From Chrysomallon squamiferum (lineage: Eukaryota; Mollusca; Gastropoda; Neomphalida; Peltospiridae): DNA of 64,000 nucleotides. The notes under the pieces are model-generated. The model was not told the origin of the DNA and did not search any database. It saw only the letters and a program-made list of their open reading frames with translations. Below, one piece after another: positions 1-12,772 of this stretch (its first letter is position 1; each line of letters begins with the position of its first letter). Both the position numbers and the translations under genes were made by a program. Where the stretch lies: NCBI GenBank assembly GCA_012295275.1, contig CM022668.1:1555637-1619636 (forward strand), read 5' to 3'.

Positions 1-700
1 CCCTTTGCATAACCCGTTTGGCCACTCAGGACAAATGTGTTAGTAAAAGTGAGACTGCCTTAGAGCCTGACCTAGTTATTACGTCACATGAGTTGCATTT
101 ACGTAACAGTTTTCACACTGTTAGTATATATTTATAGATATATGTATATATTACACGTACGAGTGTGTATAAGAGTATTTTTAAGTATTATGTAAAATAT
201 GTGTGTGTGCGTGTGAGCGCATGTATGTGTTTGTGTAAATTTTATGTTTAAATTAGTTGTCTATTGAATGTATGCGAACCAATCATCAGCCAGACTCGAC
301 GACATGATGAAACAAATATTTTCATTTATGAATACATTGCTGCTGTTAGGTATCACATTTCAACATTTGCTGTATTGTGCTGTATTAAGCATTGTGTGGA
401 GTTATTTCACGGGATTAAAGTGGAGAACCCAGAGCTATTAGGTCCCACAGAGTGTCTGCTGACGTGCGCTATTTTGTTAGAACTTTTCAACACGTTTATT
501 AACCTACAGTATCCTGTCAGATGGTTCAGTGAGTTTCTTGATAAAAGATAAAAAATATAAATATATACAAATCTGGATCTCCAAATGTTAGTAAGAATCA
601 AATAAAGTACCATCTATTTTATTAGTTAAATTTCAAGTAATCACTGGAAATTGTTATAAAAATATAATAATATATGAACAGCACAGACAAAAACAAACGT
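1..700. other. AT-rich intergenic stretch
   Basis: No gene is recognised here. Positions 264-551 hold a 95-codon plus-strand open frame with no family motif, no splice context and AT-rich codon use; I treat it as chance. The rest is TA/TG-rich spacer. Confidence 0.6.
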
Positions 701-880
701 ACAAACATACATACATACATACATACATACATACATACATACATACATACATACATACATACATACATACATACATACATACATACATACATACATACAA
801 ACATACATACACACATACGTACACACACACATATACATACAAACATACATACACACATACATACATACATACATACGTAC
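701..880. repeat. (ACAT)n microsatellite
   Basis: About 100 bp of nearly perfect ACAT tetranucleotide is followed by a degenerate stretch with ACAC and ACGT interruptions. Open frames through it (MYVC-type on one strand, IHTY-type on the other) are artefacts of a 4-bp repeat read in triplets. Confidence 0.95.
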
Positions 881-1370
881 ATCTTTTTTTTTATTATTGT
901 GTGTTGTGGTGGTGGGCGGGGTTCCTGGGTGTGTTCAGTATTTATAATAATTTTTTATGTTAATGTGTTTGATTCAAATCACCTCACCATATCCAACAAA
1001 AAGCAATAAATATGCATGGAATATGTTTATGTGCTAAGTACGGGTGATAAACTACACTCTCACTTGTCACTGTTTAATGTCATTGTTTTGTGTGCTGCTG
1101 TTGTCGTTGGTGTTTCACGTCTTTTTATCAGGCAGCCAGCCATGCACTAAAGTGTCGGTCAGTCTGTGCGGGGATTTCTAAAACGTTAACGAGACTTTAA
1201 TGACTGCCTGAGTCGCCTTTGTCCGGGCCACGCTGTGAACACACCTCTCAGCGCCGCAACGGGTCTACCAGGTGTTCATTCGTGCGTGCAGTGGGTTTTA
1301 TTTACCTCTAATACGAAATGTAGACAGAATGATTCTGAGATAATTGTTTAAGCGACACATGATATGTTCA
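881..1370. other. Intergenic, no feature seen
   Basis: Mixed-composition spacer. Around 1190-1300 it is more GC-rich than its surroundings, but I find no open frame, splice pair or transposon end. Confidence 0.5.
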
Positions 1371-1450
1371 CTAACAGTCTAACATAATAACTAACAGTCT
1401 AACATATTAACTAACAGTCTAACATATTAACTAACAGTCTAACATATTAA
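1371..1450. repeat. 20-bp tandem repeat, four units
   Basis: Four head-to-tail copies of CTAACAGTCTAACATATTAA. The first unit has one substitution (ATAATAA for ATATTAA) and the other three are identical, which points to recent amplification. Confidence 0.9.
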
Positions 1451-1508
1451 CAGACAGACTGCTGCATTTTTATCATCAAAAGAAATTTGTCTTCCAAACA
1501 TAATTTAA

Positions 1509-1512
<4 letters not shown>

Positions 1513-1588
<76 letters not shown>
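1513..1588. repeat. (GA)n microsatellite
   Basis: An uninterrupted GA dinucleotide run of about 76 bp. Confidence 0.97.
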
Positions 1589-1591
<3 letters not shown>

Positions 1592-2056
1592 GCATTATAA
1601 CATAAAGTGAAAAAAAAGCTCTATAGACATATTTTGCTATTTTTGCTTTCTGTCATCTTTAATTAATTAATTAGGATTAATCATAGTAGGCTGTTCATTA
1701 CTCTCGCCTAAAACGTCAGACAGGAGTGTTTGCAGTGAACTTTTTCTAAACATACAGAACATGTCCTAATTCATACTAAATATGTTTCTAAAACATTACG
1801 AAGAATCCTCTGTGAACGCCGAGAAGGGAAGACTATGAGGACAAGTTTGGACAGTTTGTGAGTAATTGTGAACACGACACAGAGTCTGTCTAACAAAGGT
1901 AAAACTCGTGTAAACAACGACAACTAACGTCGCTATTCATCTACACGACTACACAAACTTCTAGTTTAAATTACAACTGTTTTCTGACTTCATCGACTCG
2001 CCTAAGAACGATTAGTTTTGTTAATTTCCTTTTGAATAATTAGATATACCAGTCAA
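1589..2056. other. Intergenic, no feature seen
   Basis: Unique-looking spacer without a supported gene. A donor-like AAAGGTAAAACTC occurs near 1897, but no matching acceptor or open frame accompanies it. Confidence 0.5.
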
Positions 2057-2165
2057 CATACACACACAGACACACACACAGACACACACACAGACACACA
2101 CACACACACACACGCATGCAGAGACACACACACGCACACACACACGCATGCACAAAAACAAACAC
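2057..2165. repeat. CA-rich microsatellite
   Basis: CACACA with regularly placed GA steps (ACACACAGAC-type units) and CGCATG interruptions, about 105 bp. Confidence 0.9.
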
Positions 2166-3051
2166 ATATATTTGATGTTTAGTTATTTTTTCTCGTTTTT
2201 AATTTCTTCTTTTTTCTATTCTCTTTCTTTTTGTTTGTTTGTTTCAAGAATTAATTCAGAAGATTCAGTTGATGCCCACCTACAACATTTTTCCAGGTAA
2301 TTATTTTACTTAGGTTGATTACCAATTAAAATCGTAACCTCACACATGCCGCGGTTTTAAACGTCACCCACAGTCACTGAAACTCGTGATAATTGTGCAG
2401 GTAACCTGTATTTTACAGCGGTTGTTACTGCAGGTGTGTAATTACCTGGCAAAGCTTCGTTACCTGCTGTGTAAAAAGAGACGTGACACTGTTTCTTGCC
2501 TAGCAGCTTGTTATCTAGATCCAATAAAACTGACAGGCAGTCGTGTGTCTCATGATCATCTGTTTGTTATGATCAGTCAAATAACAGTTTGATGATGGTC
2601 GGCAAAAATCTGGTGTTTGAATTATGTGAAATATTCCGTCATTAATACAAGTAAAAATTGTTTATCACGTTTTTAAAATCCAGAACTATTAAGTTAACTA
2701 ATTTATAATTAATTTAAAAAATAATAAAAAAATTAACATCTTTTGGGTTGTTGTTGATAGTGTTAATAACAACAACAACAAAACAACAACAACAACATAT
2801 ATGTATATATATATATATATACATATATATAATTTATCTTTGATTCTTAATTCTTATATATGCGCTCCATCGTCATACTTTTCAGACAGAGTCCTAATTG
2901 AAGATTAAAACTGTGAGAGTTGACAAACATTGACGTAGCGAGGCAACGTACAGGTAAAACAAACAGGTGAAAATATCAGGTAAGCTGTAACGTTAATTTA
3001 CATACCTCCAGCGTTCTTAGTCGTCTAGCTTAACAACACAACGACGACGAC
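2166..3051. other. Intergenic with short AAC and AT runs
   Basis: No gene is supported. Positions 2767-2796 are an AAC/ACA run and 2797-2831 an AT run. The 68-codon plus-strand open frame at 2386-2592 resembles no family I know. Confidence 0.5.
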
Positions 3052-3123
3052 ATAAATAACAACAAGAACAACAATAACGATAATAATAACAGCAACAACG
3101 ACAATAACAACTTCACCAAGGTC

Positions 3124-3174
<51 letters not shown>

Positions 3175-3192
3175 CATAATAATAATAATTTC
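3052..3192. repeat. AAC/AAT trinucleotide tract
   Basis: An interrupted AAC-type run (3052-3110) followed after a short gap by a perfect AAT run of about 50 bp (3124-3172) and an AATAAT tail. Confidence 0.9.
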
Positions 3193-3461
3193 TTCATCAT
3201 TATTTGAATTTTGATACTGATGATGTCAACGGTTAACTATCTCTGTGTATATTTGTCAGAACATTATTAAACACTATTTATTAGCGTTTATATTTGTATT
3301 TATATTACCCGGGTTTGCTTTTATTTACACTTAGACAGTGTTAAAATACCATTTCTAATGCCGGTAGTATCGACAACAACAGGAAGAAAGAATAAAAATA
3401 AAACGAAAATAACCAAACAACAACAAAAAGTTAGAAAAAGAAGGAGAAGAAGAAGAAGAAA

Positions 3462-3872
3462 AACAACAACAATAACAACAACAATAATAATAGTAATAGT
3501 AATAATAGCAATAATAATAATAATAGTAATAATAATAATAATATAGTAATAATAATAATAAAGATGATAATAGTAATAATAAATAATAATAATAATAACA
3601 GTAATAGTAATAATAATAACAGTAATAGTAATAATAATAATAACAGTAACAGTAATAATAATAACAATAATAATAATAACAGTAATAATAATAATAATAA
3701 TAATAGTAATAATAATAATAAAAATAACAGTAATAGTAATAATAATAATAAAAATAACAGTAACAGTAATAATAATAATAAAAATAACAGTAATAGTAAT
3801 AATAATAATAAAAATAACAGTAACAGTAATAATAATAATAAAAATAACAGTAATAGTAATAATAATAATAAA
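3462..3872. repeat. Complex AAT/AAC tract with higher-order structure
   Basis: About 410 bp of AAT, AAC and AGT triplets. From about 3717 to 3872 it resolves into a 30-bp unit (AAAAATAACAGTAAYAGTAA followed by AAT triplets). Units carrying TAATAG alternate with units carrying TAACAG, so the true period is 60 bp. The poly-Leu and poly-Asn open frames through it are repeat artefacts. Confidence 0.9.
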
Positions 3873-4144
3873 GGTACTGTAGTCAGTGAGTTAACGTGTC
3901 TACAAATGTCGAGTGTTTTAACGAGTACATCTGACAGAAAAGATGACATTCCAGCTGTGCTGTGTTAACAAGAGCAAAATGCCGAGCAACGAGAACAAAC
4001 TGGAATGACGCGTTTCTCAACCATATTTGGTCTTGTTTTTGTAGCTACCTGACAAGAAAGAAAAAAGAAGAAGAAGAAAGGAGGGAGAGAACGTAAACAA
4101 GTGAGTAACAGAAAGACAGAATGAAGAGAGACTAGAAAGTAAAT

Positions 4145-5265
<1,121 letters not shown>

Positions 5266-5602
5266 CAAATAGATATGAATGAGAATATATATGTATGTGT
5301 GCATGTGTGTCTGTATGTGTGTATGGTGTATGTGTGTGTGTATATAGAGATAGATAGATAGATACACACACACTCAAACAGACAAGCATGCAAACATACA
5401 TACATATATACATGCGAACATACATACATACATATATATATTTATATAAAATGTATGTATGTGTGTGTGTGTGTATACACACACACACACACGTACATAC
5501 ATGCAAACATACACGCATACATACATACATACATATATAAATACGTATCTACATACATATATAAATACATACATACATACATATATAAATACATATATAA
5601 CA
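5266..5602. repeat. TG/ACAT compound microsatellite
   Basis: Alternating TGTGTATG, GATA, CACACA and ACATACAT blocks. Several 60-115-codon open frames arise from it on both strands and are discounted. Confidence 0.9.
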
Positions 5603-8047
5603 AGTTGTTTTTGGCGACATCTCGCCACTGACAGGTGTAATTCCTGAGACTAACGGACTCACCTTGCTGTCTGTCTGCACCTCACACACCTATCTCATAA
5701 TTAAAACACTGTGTCGTCCTGCACGCGCAGAAAAATACCACTGCGAGGCTCTTACAGGTAAAATCCAGCTGTATTCAACTAAATCCAATTAGCAGGTGTT
5801 TGCAAGTAACGGCATACCTGGTCCAACGTAACAGGTGCCGCGTTACGGAAAACTCGCCCGGGATAAACAGTACAAATATGCCAAGTTTATATTTATACTG
5901 GTCACGTGACTTGATCCCTTTACGACGTCCACTGACGAGGCACACAGCTGAAGGTAAAACGACGTCATGCTGAACGGACGTCGCTAATAAACCAGTTGTT
6001 GATGTAACTCGGTGATTAAACATCCACTTGACGTGTCATGGATAGCGGGATCGATTCCCCCAGAAAAAATACTAAAAAGATTTACTTACTAAATAGAGAG
6101 TCAATAGTTAGAGTTTTAGTACATGTGCTATCTACAATATTTTCACACCTAACTTGCTGTTATAAAATTAATTAAGTGAATTCACCTTTCATTTCTTCGC
6201 GCATTTCGCCTCTTAATACGTTAGATTCTAGTTTTATTATTTAAAGTCCCGTAAACAGCCATAGAAGAAACCCGAGCAACTCAGAATGTTCTGCATGCGA
6301 CGACGTCACAATATGAATGACGATGTCGCTATGGTTTTCAACTGTTTACTGCTGTGCTTTCTATTAATTAAAGGGAAATAAAACTGAAATAGTAAAAGAA
6401 ATGGAGGTATGCATTAAACAAATACTGATATGGTCAAAGATAAACTTTAAAACACTGTTAACTGTGAAGTTATATATGCATGTACGTACGTATATATGTA
6501 TGTATGTACGCACGCACACACACAGATACCTGTGTGCACTATGCATGTTTTATTACTGTGACAAGATTAACTAAGAAGTTGAATTGGTCTCGGGACACCC
6601 TGACACGCGCGTGAATTAGTTAAATGTGTTCTAAACATCGAGTTCTGTAAATTTCTAATTTCCATGTTATTCTTTCTCTTCTAGGCTTTATGTTGACAGT
6701 TTCTTTATGTAAGTGACAAAACGCCCAACGGTTTATATTTAATTTGTATTCCATACACCAGATTAATGTAAATGTATGCATGTATCTTTGAACGTATGTT
6801 GCTGAGTGTTTTGTATGTGTGTGAATACCTATGTATACATGAGTTTGTGCGTACGAATTTGTATGTATGTACGTATGTTTAGAGATTACCGAGTATTTTT
6901 TAACGTCGATCTTTTCACAATATCCTCGATTTATTATCCACAAGAATATGTATTTTTTGTTGTTGTTGTTGTTGTTTTGCTGTTAAAAATATAACAAATA
7001 AAATATGAAAAACAAAAAATTATATTAAACATTAAAAACATAACAAATATGATTTTTCGAACTCTCTAAAGCGAGGATATTTGCAAACTGGTGAATTACT
7101 GACTGTTTTATGTGGTACTTCTGTAACACAAATACAATTAATCGTCTAATAAAAATTCTTATACTACTAAGTAGTATTGTTTTTAGGCTCGTAACCAAGT
7201 ATAAAAATAAAATATAATGTTACAGTATATGTTATCCTTTGCAGCTGGTGTTGTGACGTCATGGAGTACATGGGTGAGTGATAACTGTAGTTTTGTTAAA
7301 CTGGTAGAGCTAATATATCCATCCAGTTCGTACGTTATGACGTCACGACTACAGAAACATGATCGAGCACAGATATTTTTAAACTGCATTTGTAAACACC
7401 ACTCTTTTGTTTTAAACTTCATTATTAATTAAGACAAATAAAACACAATTTGGAAGAAAGTATAATACATTTAGACTATTTCTTCATATCTGCTCTGGTA
7501 CAATACAAATAAAGAGAAATGACTTCAGCTTCAAGTATGAGTCAGAGTTTTCTTCTTTCCACCCCGAGTTTGATATTTACCCAGAGAAAACTTTAATGTC
7601 AGCAACTTAGCATATCTGGAATCTTCGTCATTCTTATTCTGATTACTTACATTTCATTTCAACGCAAAGGCTGAATATAATGTGGTAAAAAAAGATACAG
7701 ACACAGATCAAATATTATAATTTTAATTTCTTTCCGAATAAATTAAGAAAAAAACTAAAATCCTTTCTTTGAATATTTATTTATTTTTCATTTGTTTATA
7801 GAAAAACAATGGATAGAAGGCAATCAGTTAAACGGGAGTAAACAAGATAAAGTTTTGAAAATAAATCATCTTTTAAGAAAAACAATGGATGTTGATGATG
7901 ATGTTAACGATGATGACGTGTCTCTAATATATTTAAGTAAATATCTGTGTGCATATCAGTGTTCTGTTTACTACGTATTTTTATTTTTATTCTGATTACT
8001 ATTTTATGTCGACTAGAAACAAATTTAATGCTGAATAAAGACGAAAA
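5603..8047. other. Intergenic, no gene seen
   Basis: About 2.4 kb without a supported gene. Positions 5640-6050 are GC-richer and include a donor-like CAAG/GTGAGTCC on the minus strand near 5667 and a box-B-like GGGATCGATTCC near 6047, neither with supporting context. The remainder is AT-rich; all open frames are short and contain repeats. Confidence 0.5.
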
Positions 8048-8144
8048 AAAAATAATAAAATAAATAAATAAATAAATAAATAAATAAAATAAAATAAAAT
8101 AAAAATAAATAAAATAAAATAAATAAATAAATAAATAAATAAAA
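8048..8144. repeat. (AAAT)n microsatellite
   Basis: AAAT and AAAAT units over about 95 bp. Confidence 0.95.
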
Positions 8145-8770
8145 TCATATACACTATAATTAACTGCATCGACACTGTCAGTATCTGGTATCTTCGCGTT
8201 ATTAAAATAAGAGTTCAGAACTGAGGTCTTCAACTAGCGAACCAAATAACCTGCTGTTTCAAAATACGTCTGAAAACTTTTAAGAAAAGTAAACCAGTAA
8301 CATGATAGATATATAGACGTGTTATCTACCACACGTCAGTTAAATACATTATTACTGTTTCAACTATTAAAATTAATGAAACATAATAATTTATAATCAA
8401 TGATTGGCTAGGTGAGTCGCGTTTGAAAAAACTATTCAAAAGTCATCAAAATATTATAAGCAGGACGCATAGATAACAACGAATCTTCCATTTGGAATAT
8501 TTATGCCAATATTTAAAATATCTTTCTCCAAATCAGTGTACTGAGTTTTGTATTACAGGTTGGAGATGTAAGTCTACTTACCGGAGTTTCTTTCTTAGCA
8601 CGTTAAACTCGTGCAGGTGTACGCAAACCGCAGGGTGACCTGACTCGCTAAGAACGTGCAGCTAGGTAAAAACACTCACACACCTGTTTGTCAAACATGG
8701 CTGCTTTCAACAAGAAGGTCAGACGGTGATGTCTGCAGAATACTAAAATGTTGTCAGATTAGAATTGCGC
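8145..8770. other. Intergenic, one exon-like segment
   Basis: No gene is supported. The minus-strand segment 8582-8661 has an acceptor-like TTTTTACCTAG and a consensus donor GTAAGTAG around 80 bases that are open in one frame. It has no recognisable homology and is described as a finding only. Confidence 0.4.
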
Positions 8771-9052
8771 GCGCGCACACACACAACAACAACACACACA
8801 TACATACACACAAACACACATTATACACATGCACACAAACATGCATACACACATACGCAGACACACACAATACACACATACACACAACACACATGCATAC
8901 ACACAAAAACATAACATACACACATACGCTCACATATACAGACACGAACTGACACATAACACACACACATCAACATACATACACAAATACATACACACAT
9001 ATATAAACACAAACAACACACACAAACAACACACATACACACACACACTAGA
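8771..9052. repeat. Degenerate CA/ACAT microsatellite
   Basis: About 280 bp of CACACA, ACATAC and CAAACA units. The IHTH/CVCV open frames here are repeat translations. Confidence 0.93.
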
Positions 9053-9335
9053 ATATAAAGCTTATAAACGCGCAGTGTGAGAGTTTTATCCCCCCAGTCT
9101 CTCTCCCCCCGCTTTAGTGTTTATATTTCAGTTTCAATATGCATAATGAACTTGTCAATGCCTTTGATACCAAAATAGACTGAATTATCTTAGACTTTCA
9201 CGTACCGTTATACAACATTTTTAAGTCAGCATTGTACTTTTTTCGTTCTGACATAAACAGTTTTCTATTATATTCTGTTACTCATAAGAATTCATCTGTT
9301 ATAGAATTATGCAATTCACATTTAACGTTCGATAT
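9053..9335. other. Intergenic, no feature seen
   Basis: AT-rich spacer between two microsatellites with no supported gene. Confidence 0.5.
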
Positions 9336-9351
9336 TATTATTATTATTGTG

Positions 9352-9396
<45 letters not shown>

Positions 9397-9408
9397 TTTT
9401 TTTTTTTG
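9336..9408. repeat. (ATT)n microsatellite ending in poly-T
   Basis: An ATT run with one GTG interruption, followed by 12 T residues. A second ATT run lies at 9698-9734. Confidence 0.95.
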
Positions 9409-9696
9409 AAAAATGTTTTGGTGTCGTCTACACAGAACAATGCACTTTGTCGTGAACGTACTAAATGTTATTTTATTCTTTGAACATACTGTTCACGTGA
9501 CATGCATAGAAAACCCTGCTGAGAAATGACGTTTAGAAGTTGTAATATTTCGTTTTTATGATCTGTAAACTGAAACGTTTAAATTGTAATTTTCTATTCA
9601 CAGATCTTACTTTCAGACACCACTGCGATTTATAAAGTTATTAATATCTCTTTGCTGTTATTTTCTAAAACATGATATTGTTTATTACATTTGATA

Positions 9697-9733
<37 letters not shown>

Positions 9734-9795
9734 TTGAATTTTTGTTTCGTTTTCTTTATATTATCCAGCAGAGGGTAGATGAGTTGGTTTGTATT
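9409..9795. other. Intergenic, short ATT run
   Basis: AT-rich spacer containing the ATT run at 9698-9734 and nothing else that I recognise. Confidence 0.5.
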
Positions 9796-10028
9796 AAGTA
9801 CTGAAGGTGTGTCTTAGGTTGCGTGTCCGTGTATTGGGTCCATGTGTTTGTGTTTGTTGTCTGGTGTGGTGTGCGTGTCTGTGTTTTGTGTTTTATGTGA
9901 TGTGCTGTTTATCAAGTGGTGTGTTGTTTTGTATGTGTCTTCTCCTGTACAGGGTGGAACCTGTGTCTTCTGTATATTTTAGTGTGTTTTGTACATGTTT
10001 ATCTACTTCTTTTTTATAATGTATTTGT

Positions 10029-10056
<28 letters not shown>
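9796..10056. repeat. Strand-asymmetric TG-rich tract
   Basis: About 260 bp rich in TGTGT, TGTTT and TGTCT words, with few A or C on the plus strand, ending in a pure GT run (10026-10054). It resembles the much longer tract at 17330-18730 and the shorter one at 27262-27400. Apparent Cys/Val-rich open frames are compositional. Confidence 0.7.
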
Positions 10057-10059
<3 letters not shown>

Positions 10060-10177
10060 GTGTACGATGAGCGTTCTGTGATGTGTATTTCTGCAGTTGT
10101 ACTGTCTTTGTGTATCCAACACGTGCACCAGACACAACATAAAACTTCTACACATCACAAAACAACATAGAGTAGTC

Positions 10178-10236
10178 GCCATTGAAATCTGAAGAAAATG
10201 ATGTACAGTCGAAGGGGAATAACTCCAACCAAATCA
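10178..10236. repeat. Partial copy of dispersed unit U
   Basis: The core AAATCTGAAGAAAATGAT followed by AAGGGGAATAACTCCAACCA is shared with 12299-12345 and 13125-13170. On the minus strand it reads TTGGAGTTATTCCCCTT, a phrase I associate with molluscan interspersed repeats (from memory). Confidence 0.7.
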
Positions 10237-10504
10237 CGAATGTAATACTGAATGTTTTATGACACCCCAGCACGAAATATAAACTGCTATTGGGAGTAAA
10301 ATAACATAAATATGTCAAAAGTTTATAAAACGCAGTGTAAAGAGCTGGGAAAAATATAAACATCACACGTATTTAAAATTTATTATAAAATGAAGTTTTC
10401 TTTTAAAAATTTAGTAAAAGATTTGAGAAGTATCTAAACAATTTTACCACATTATAATCTATCAAATACGTTCTTACTTAACTACATTAAAATGACTTTA
10501 TTCC

Positions 10505-10968
10505 AGTGAAATGTGGAGAACTCTCAAAGTACACAGTCAGTGCACACACTGAGGTGGAGGATCGTTCCTTAAAATACACGAATGAGTCACGTGTGCACGA
10601 CCGACGCGGGCACGACACAAGACACATTCATCCTTTCTGCACTGCCTGTACGAGGACTGCAGTCTCCCAGTGCCGGCTTAATAGAATGAGGCTTGTTTGT
10701 GTCAGCACCATTCCAGTCATTTTGCCAACGATTCCACCATGATGCTTAAAAACAGAATCGGGTACACCAACCTTAGCATGTGACAGATCCAAAGCAGTCT
10801 TAGCAGCAGAATCTGTCTTTCATCACCCCTTATGCCAGCACGTCTGTGTACCCAACACAAAATAATGTCCTTATTGGCAATATTTCAAAAGTCGCTCTTT
10901 CCTGTCCCCATCCCGATAAAGGCATGATCCAGTTTCTATGTTGTAAAGCTTGAAGAGATGACAGTCAG
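10505..10968 (-). pseudogene. LINE ORF2 remnant: RNase H end and C-terminus
   Basis: Read on the minus strand, this is the 3' part of a non-LTR retrotransposon polyprotein. A WV-RHVGI-like RNase H core segment is followed by DSAAKTALDLSHAKVG and VPDSVFKHH, then WNGADTNKPHSIKPALGD and, further down, a KDECVLCRARVGRAHVTHS-like zinc-binding stretch. The pieces are spread over several frames with small indels and no full-length frame. The HVGI...DERxDSAAK arrangement is typical of RNase H domains in Jockey/I-group LINEs (established). It is distinct from the LINE at 19-23 kb. A second fragment of the same family lies at 12531-12772. It is not translated as such. Confidence 0.75.
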
Positions 10969-11007
10969 TACAAATAATGAGGATGTATATTTATATATTA
11001 GCTTAAA

Positions 11008-11140
11008 TTGGGGTGGTTGTTGGGAGGCTGGAACGGATTAATAGTATTTCAGTTAATATACGAATTTTATTTGATATACGACCAAACTGAATTACGAGCT
11101 CGGTCATTAACGAATTAAACTCGTATTAACTGACAACTAG
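11008..11140. mobile_element. Tigger-like terminal fragment
   Basis: The block GGGAGGCTGGAACGGATTAA ... TGATATACGACCAA ... TACGAGCTCGGTC ... GAATTAAACTCGTA matches the right ends of the Tigger-like copies at 12107-12235 and 12920-13066. It is an orphan end with no internal sequence attached. Confidence 0.8.
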
Positions 11141-11499
11141 TTTGAAGCTCTATAATTAGCACTTTTCTCTTCTGGTTTTAAATAAGTAAATAGTGCAATT
11201 CAAACTACGTCTGTGTTTACATTTGTACATTTGACTGTGACTACAGTTTATAATCTTCATATCATCATCATCATCATCATCATCGTCATCATTATTTATT
11301 TATTTATTTGTTTTATTTTGTTAGTTATTATTTTGCTGTTTTTTCTGTTTTTTGTTTCTTCTGTTTTGTTTACGATCTCTCGTCGGTCCCCACCACCTCT
11401 TGGCACAACTTGTAATAAAAATCAAACAATAACCTAGAAAATTAATGATTATTATAACTAGATACTGGAGTAGACAATAACAATTGAAACAATTAAATA
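11141..11499. other. Spacer between transposon fragments
   Basis: Contains a short ATC run (11258-11290) and AT-rich sequence with no supported gene. Confidence 0.5.
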
Positions 11500-12235
11500 C
11501 AGTGGTACCTCGACTTACAAGTGCCCCGACTCACGGGTTTTCCGAGTTACGAGTATTCGCCCGGCCGATTTTTTCTTTGAGTTGCGAGCCAAAATCCGAG
11601 TTACGAGCGAGCTTGAGAAACGCCGCCGCTGTTTGGGGCAACGAACAATACAATATCCGCCCAGCATCCTTCATCTCACTCGTTTACTTCACGTGTTTAT
11701 GCCGTTGAAGTATCTCTGTTGTGTTGTGCTTGCCCTTTGTGCCAGTATTTTTCCAAATTTCTTTTTTTCTGATCATGTATCATAAGAAAGTGAATTCAAA
11801 GGACAGTGCTGAGAAGAAGAAGCGGTTGATGTCTATTGAAATAAATCATGAAATCATAGAAAAACATAAACGAGGTGTGCGTATAGTCGACTTTGCTAGG
11901 CAGTAGAAGCGTACTACTTCTACGATAAGGAGGAGTCGATAAAGGCTGTAACTCCAGACAAATGTTTTAAAATAATTTATCTGATCTCCAAGACAAATAC
12001 ACTTTACAAAACTAAATTATTTCTGTACATTCTCTTTTATTTTATTTTTATACAATATATGTCATTCATAAATACATTTTTCTTATTTAAAAACACGTTA
12101 CAAAATATTGGGGTGGTTTTTGGGAGGCTGGAACGGATTAATGGTATTTCGGTTAACATACGAAATATATACGACCAAAGTGAATTACGAGCTCGTTCAC
12201 AGAACGAATTAAACTCGTAAGTCACGGTACCACTT
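11500..12235 (+). mobile_element. Tigger/pogo-like DNA transposon, internally deleted
   Basis: The left end begins CAGTGGTACCTCGACTTACA directly after a TA dinucleotide. The right end is its inverted counterpart (CTCGTAAGTCACGGTACCAC at about 12215-12234). Subterminal sequence repeats the 'ACGAG' motif characteristic of this pogo/Tigger terminus (established). At 11775-11906 a 43-codon frame reads KKRLMSIEINHEIIEKHKRG then VRIVDFARQ and a stop. This is the start of the CENP-B-type helix-turn-helix DNA-binding region of Tigger transposases. The catalytic DDE core is missing: sequence jumps from the binding domain to the 3' subterminal region at about 11950. It is therefore a non-autonomous deletion derivative at about 736 bp. 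The right-hand TA duplication is not preserved. Confidence 0.85.
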
Positions 12236-12236
12236 C

Positions 12237-12345
12237 ACATAAATGAATGTTTATCCTAATGTGTTGGCGAAACTCATTTATAATTCGGACAAGTAAAATC
12301 TGAAGAAAATGATTTACAGTCTAAGGGGAATAACTCCAACCACAT
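12237..12345. repeat. Dispersed unit U, copy 2
   Basis: About 109 bp from TAAATGAATGTTTATCCTAA to AAGGGGAATAACTCCAACCA. It matches 13070-13170 almost base for base and partly 10178-10236. It directly abuts the Tigger right end in both full copies, so the pair was duplicated together. Confidence 0.85.
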
Positions 12346-12362
12346 CAATATTGTGGCAGATT

Positions 12363-12524
12363 ATAGAGGGTGTCCCAAAAGTACCCGAACCGCAAACTTA
12401 AATAAAATTAGATATTAAAAACAACAAATTTAATTCCATCTTTTATGTCATTTTATGTTATCTTTTGTACTATTCATTTACTTCTGTCAGTAGTAGTCTT
12501 TGGAATGATTTTTGTTACCTGATT
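12363..12524 (+). mobile_element. mariner-like element, left-end fragment
   Basis: It begins AGGGTGTCCCAAAAGTACCC and runs parallel to the complete copy at 14117-14674 for about 160 bp, breaking off at GTTACCTGATTG where a LINE fragment begins. The inverted terminal repeat here extends through TAGATATTAAAAACAACAAA, which the left end of the other copy has lost. Confidence 0.85.
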
Positions 12525-12530
12525 GTTTGT

Positions 12531-12772
12531 GCCAGCACCATTCCAGTCATTTTGCCAAATGGAAACGATCCCAACATGATGCTTAAAAACAGAATCGGGT
12601 ACACCAACCTTAGCATGTGACAGATCCAAAGTTGACTTAGCAGCAGAATCTGCCTTTCATCACTACTTATGCCAACATGTCTGTGTACCCAACCAAAAAT
12701 AATGTCCTTATTGGCAATATTTCAAAAGTCACTCTTTCCTGTCCCCATACCAGTAAAGGCATGATCCAGTTT
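12531..12772 (-). pseudogene. LINE ORF2 remnant: RNase H segment
   Basis: Minus-strand translation gives NKDIIFGWVHRHVGISSDER, then after a 1-2 base shift ADSAAKSTLDLSHAKVGVPD and SVFKHHVGIVSIWQNDWNGA. This is the RNase H core and following linker of a Jockey/I-group LINE. It is the same family as 10505-10968 and shares about 250 bp with it, with small indels. It is sandwiched between a mariner fragment and a Tigger right half. Confidence 0.8.

Noticed and set aside
264-551. 95-codon plus-strand open frame
   Set aside because: No recognised motif, no splice or promoter context, composition like the surrounding spacer.
622-1009. Cys/Val/Tyr-rich and Thr/His-rich open frames
   Set aside because: They are translations of an ACAT tetranucleotide repeat, open in all three frames by construction.
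3431-3968. Poly-leucine and poly-asparagine open frames
   Set aside because: Produced by AAT/AAC trinucleotide repeats on the two strands.
6030-6065. Box-B-like GGGATCGATTCC suggesting a tRNA gene or SINE
   Set aside because: No matching box A, acceptor stem or anticodon arm upstream.
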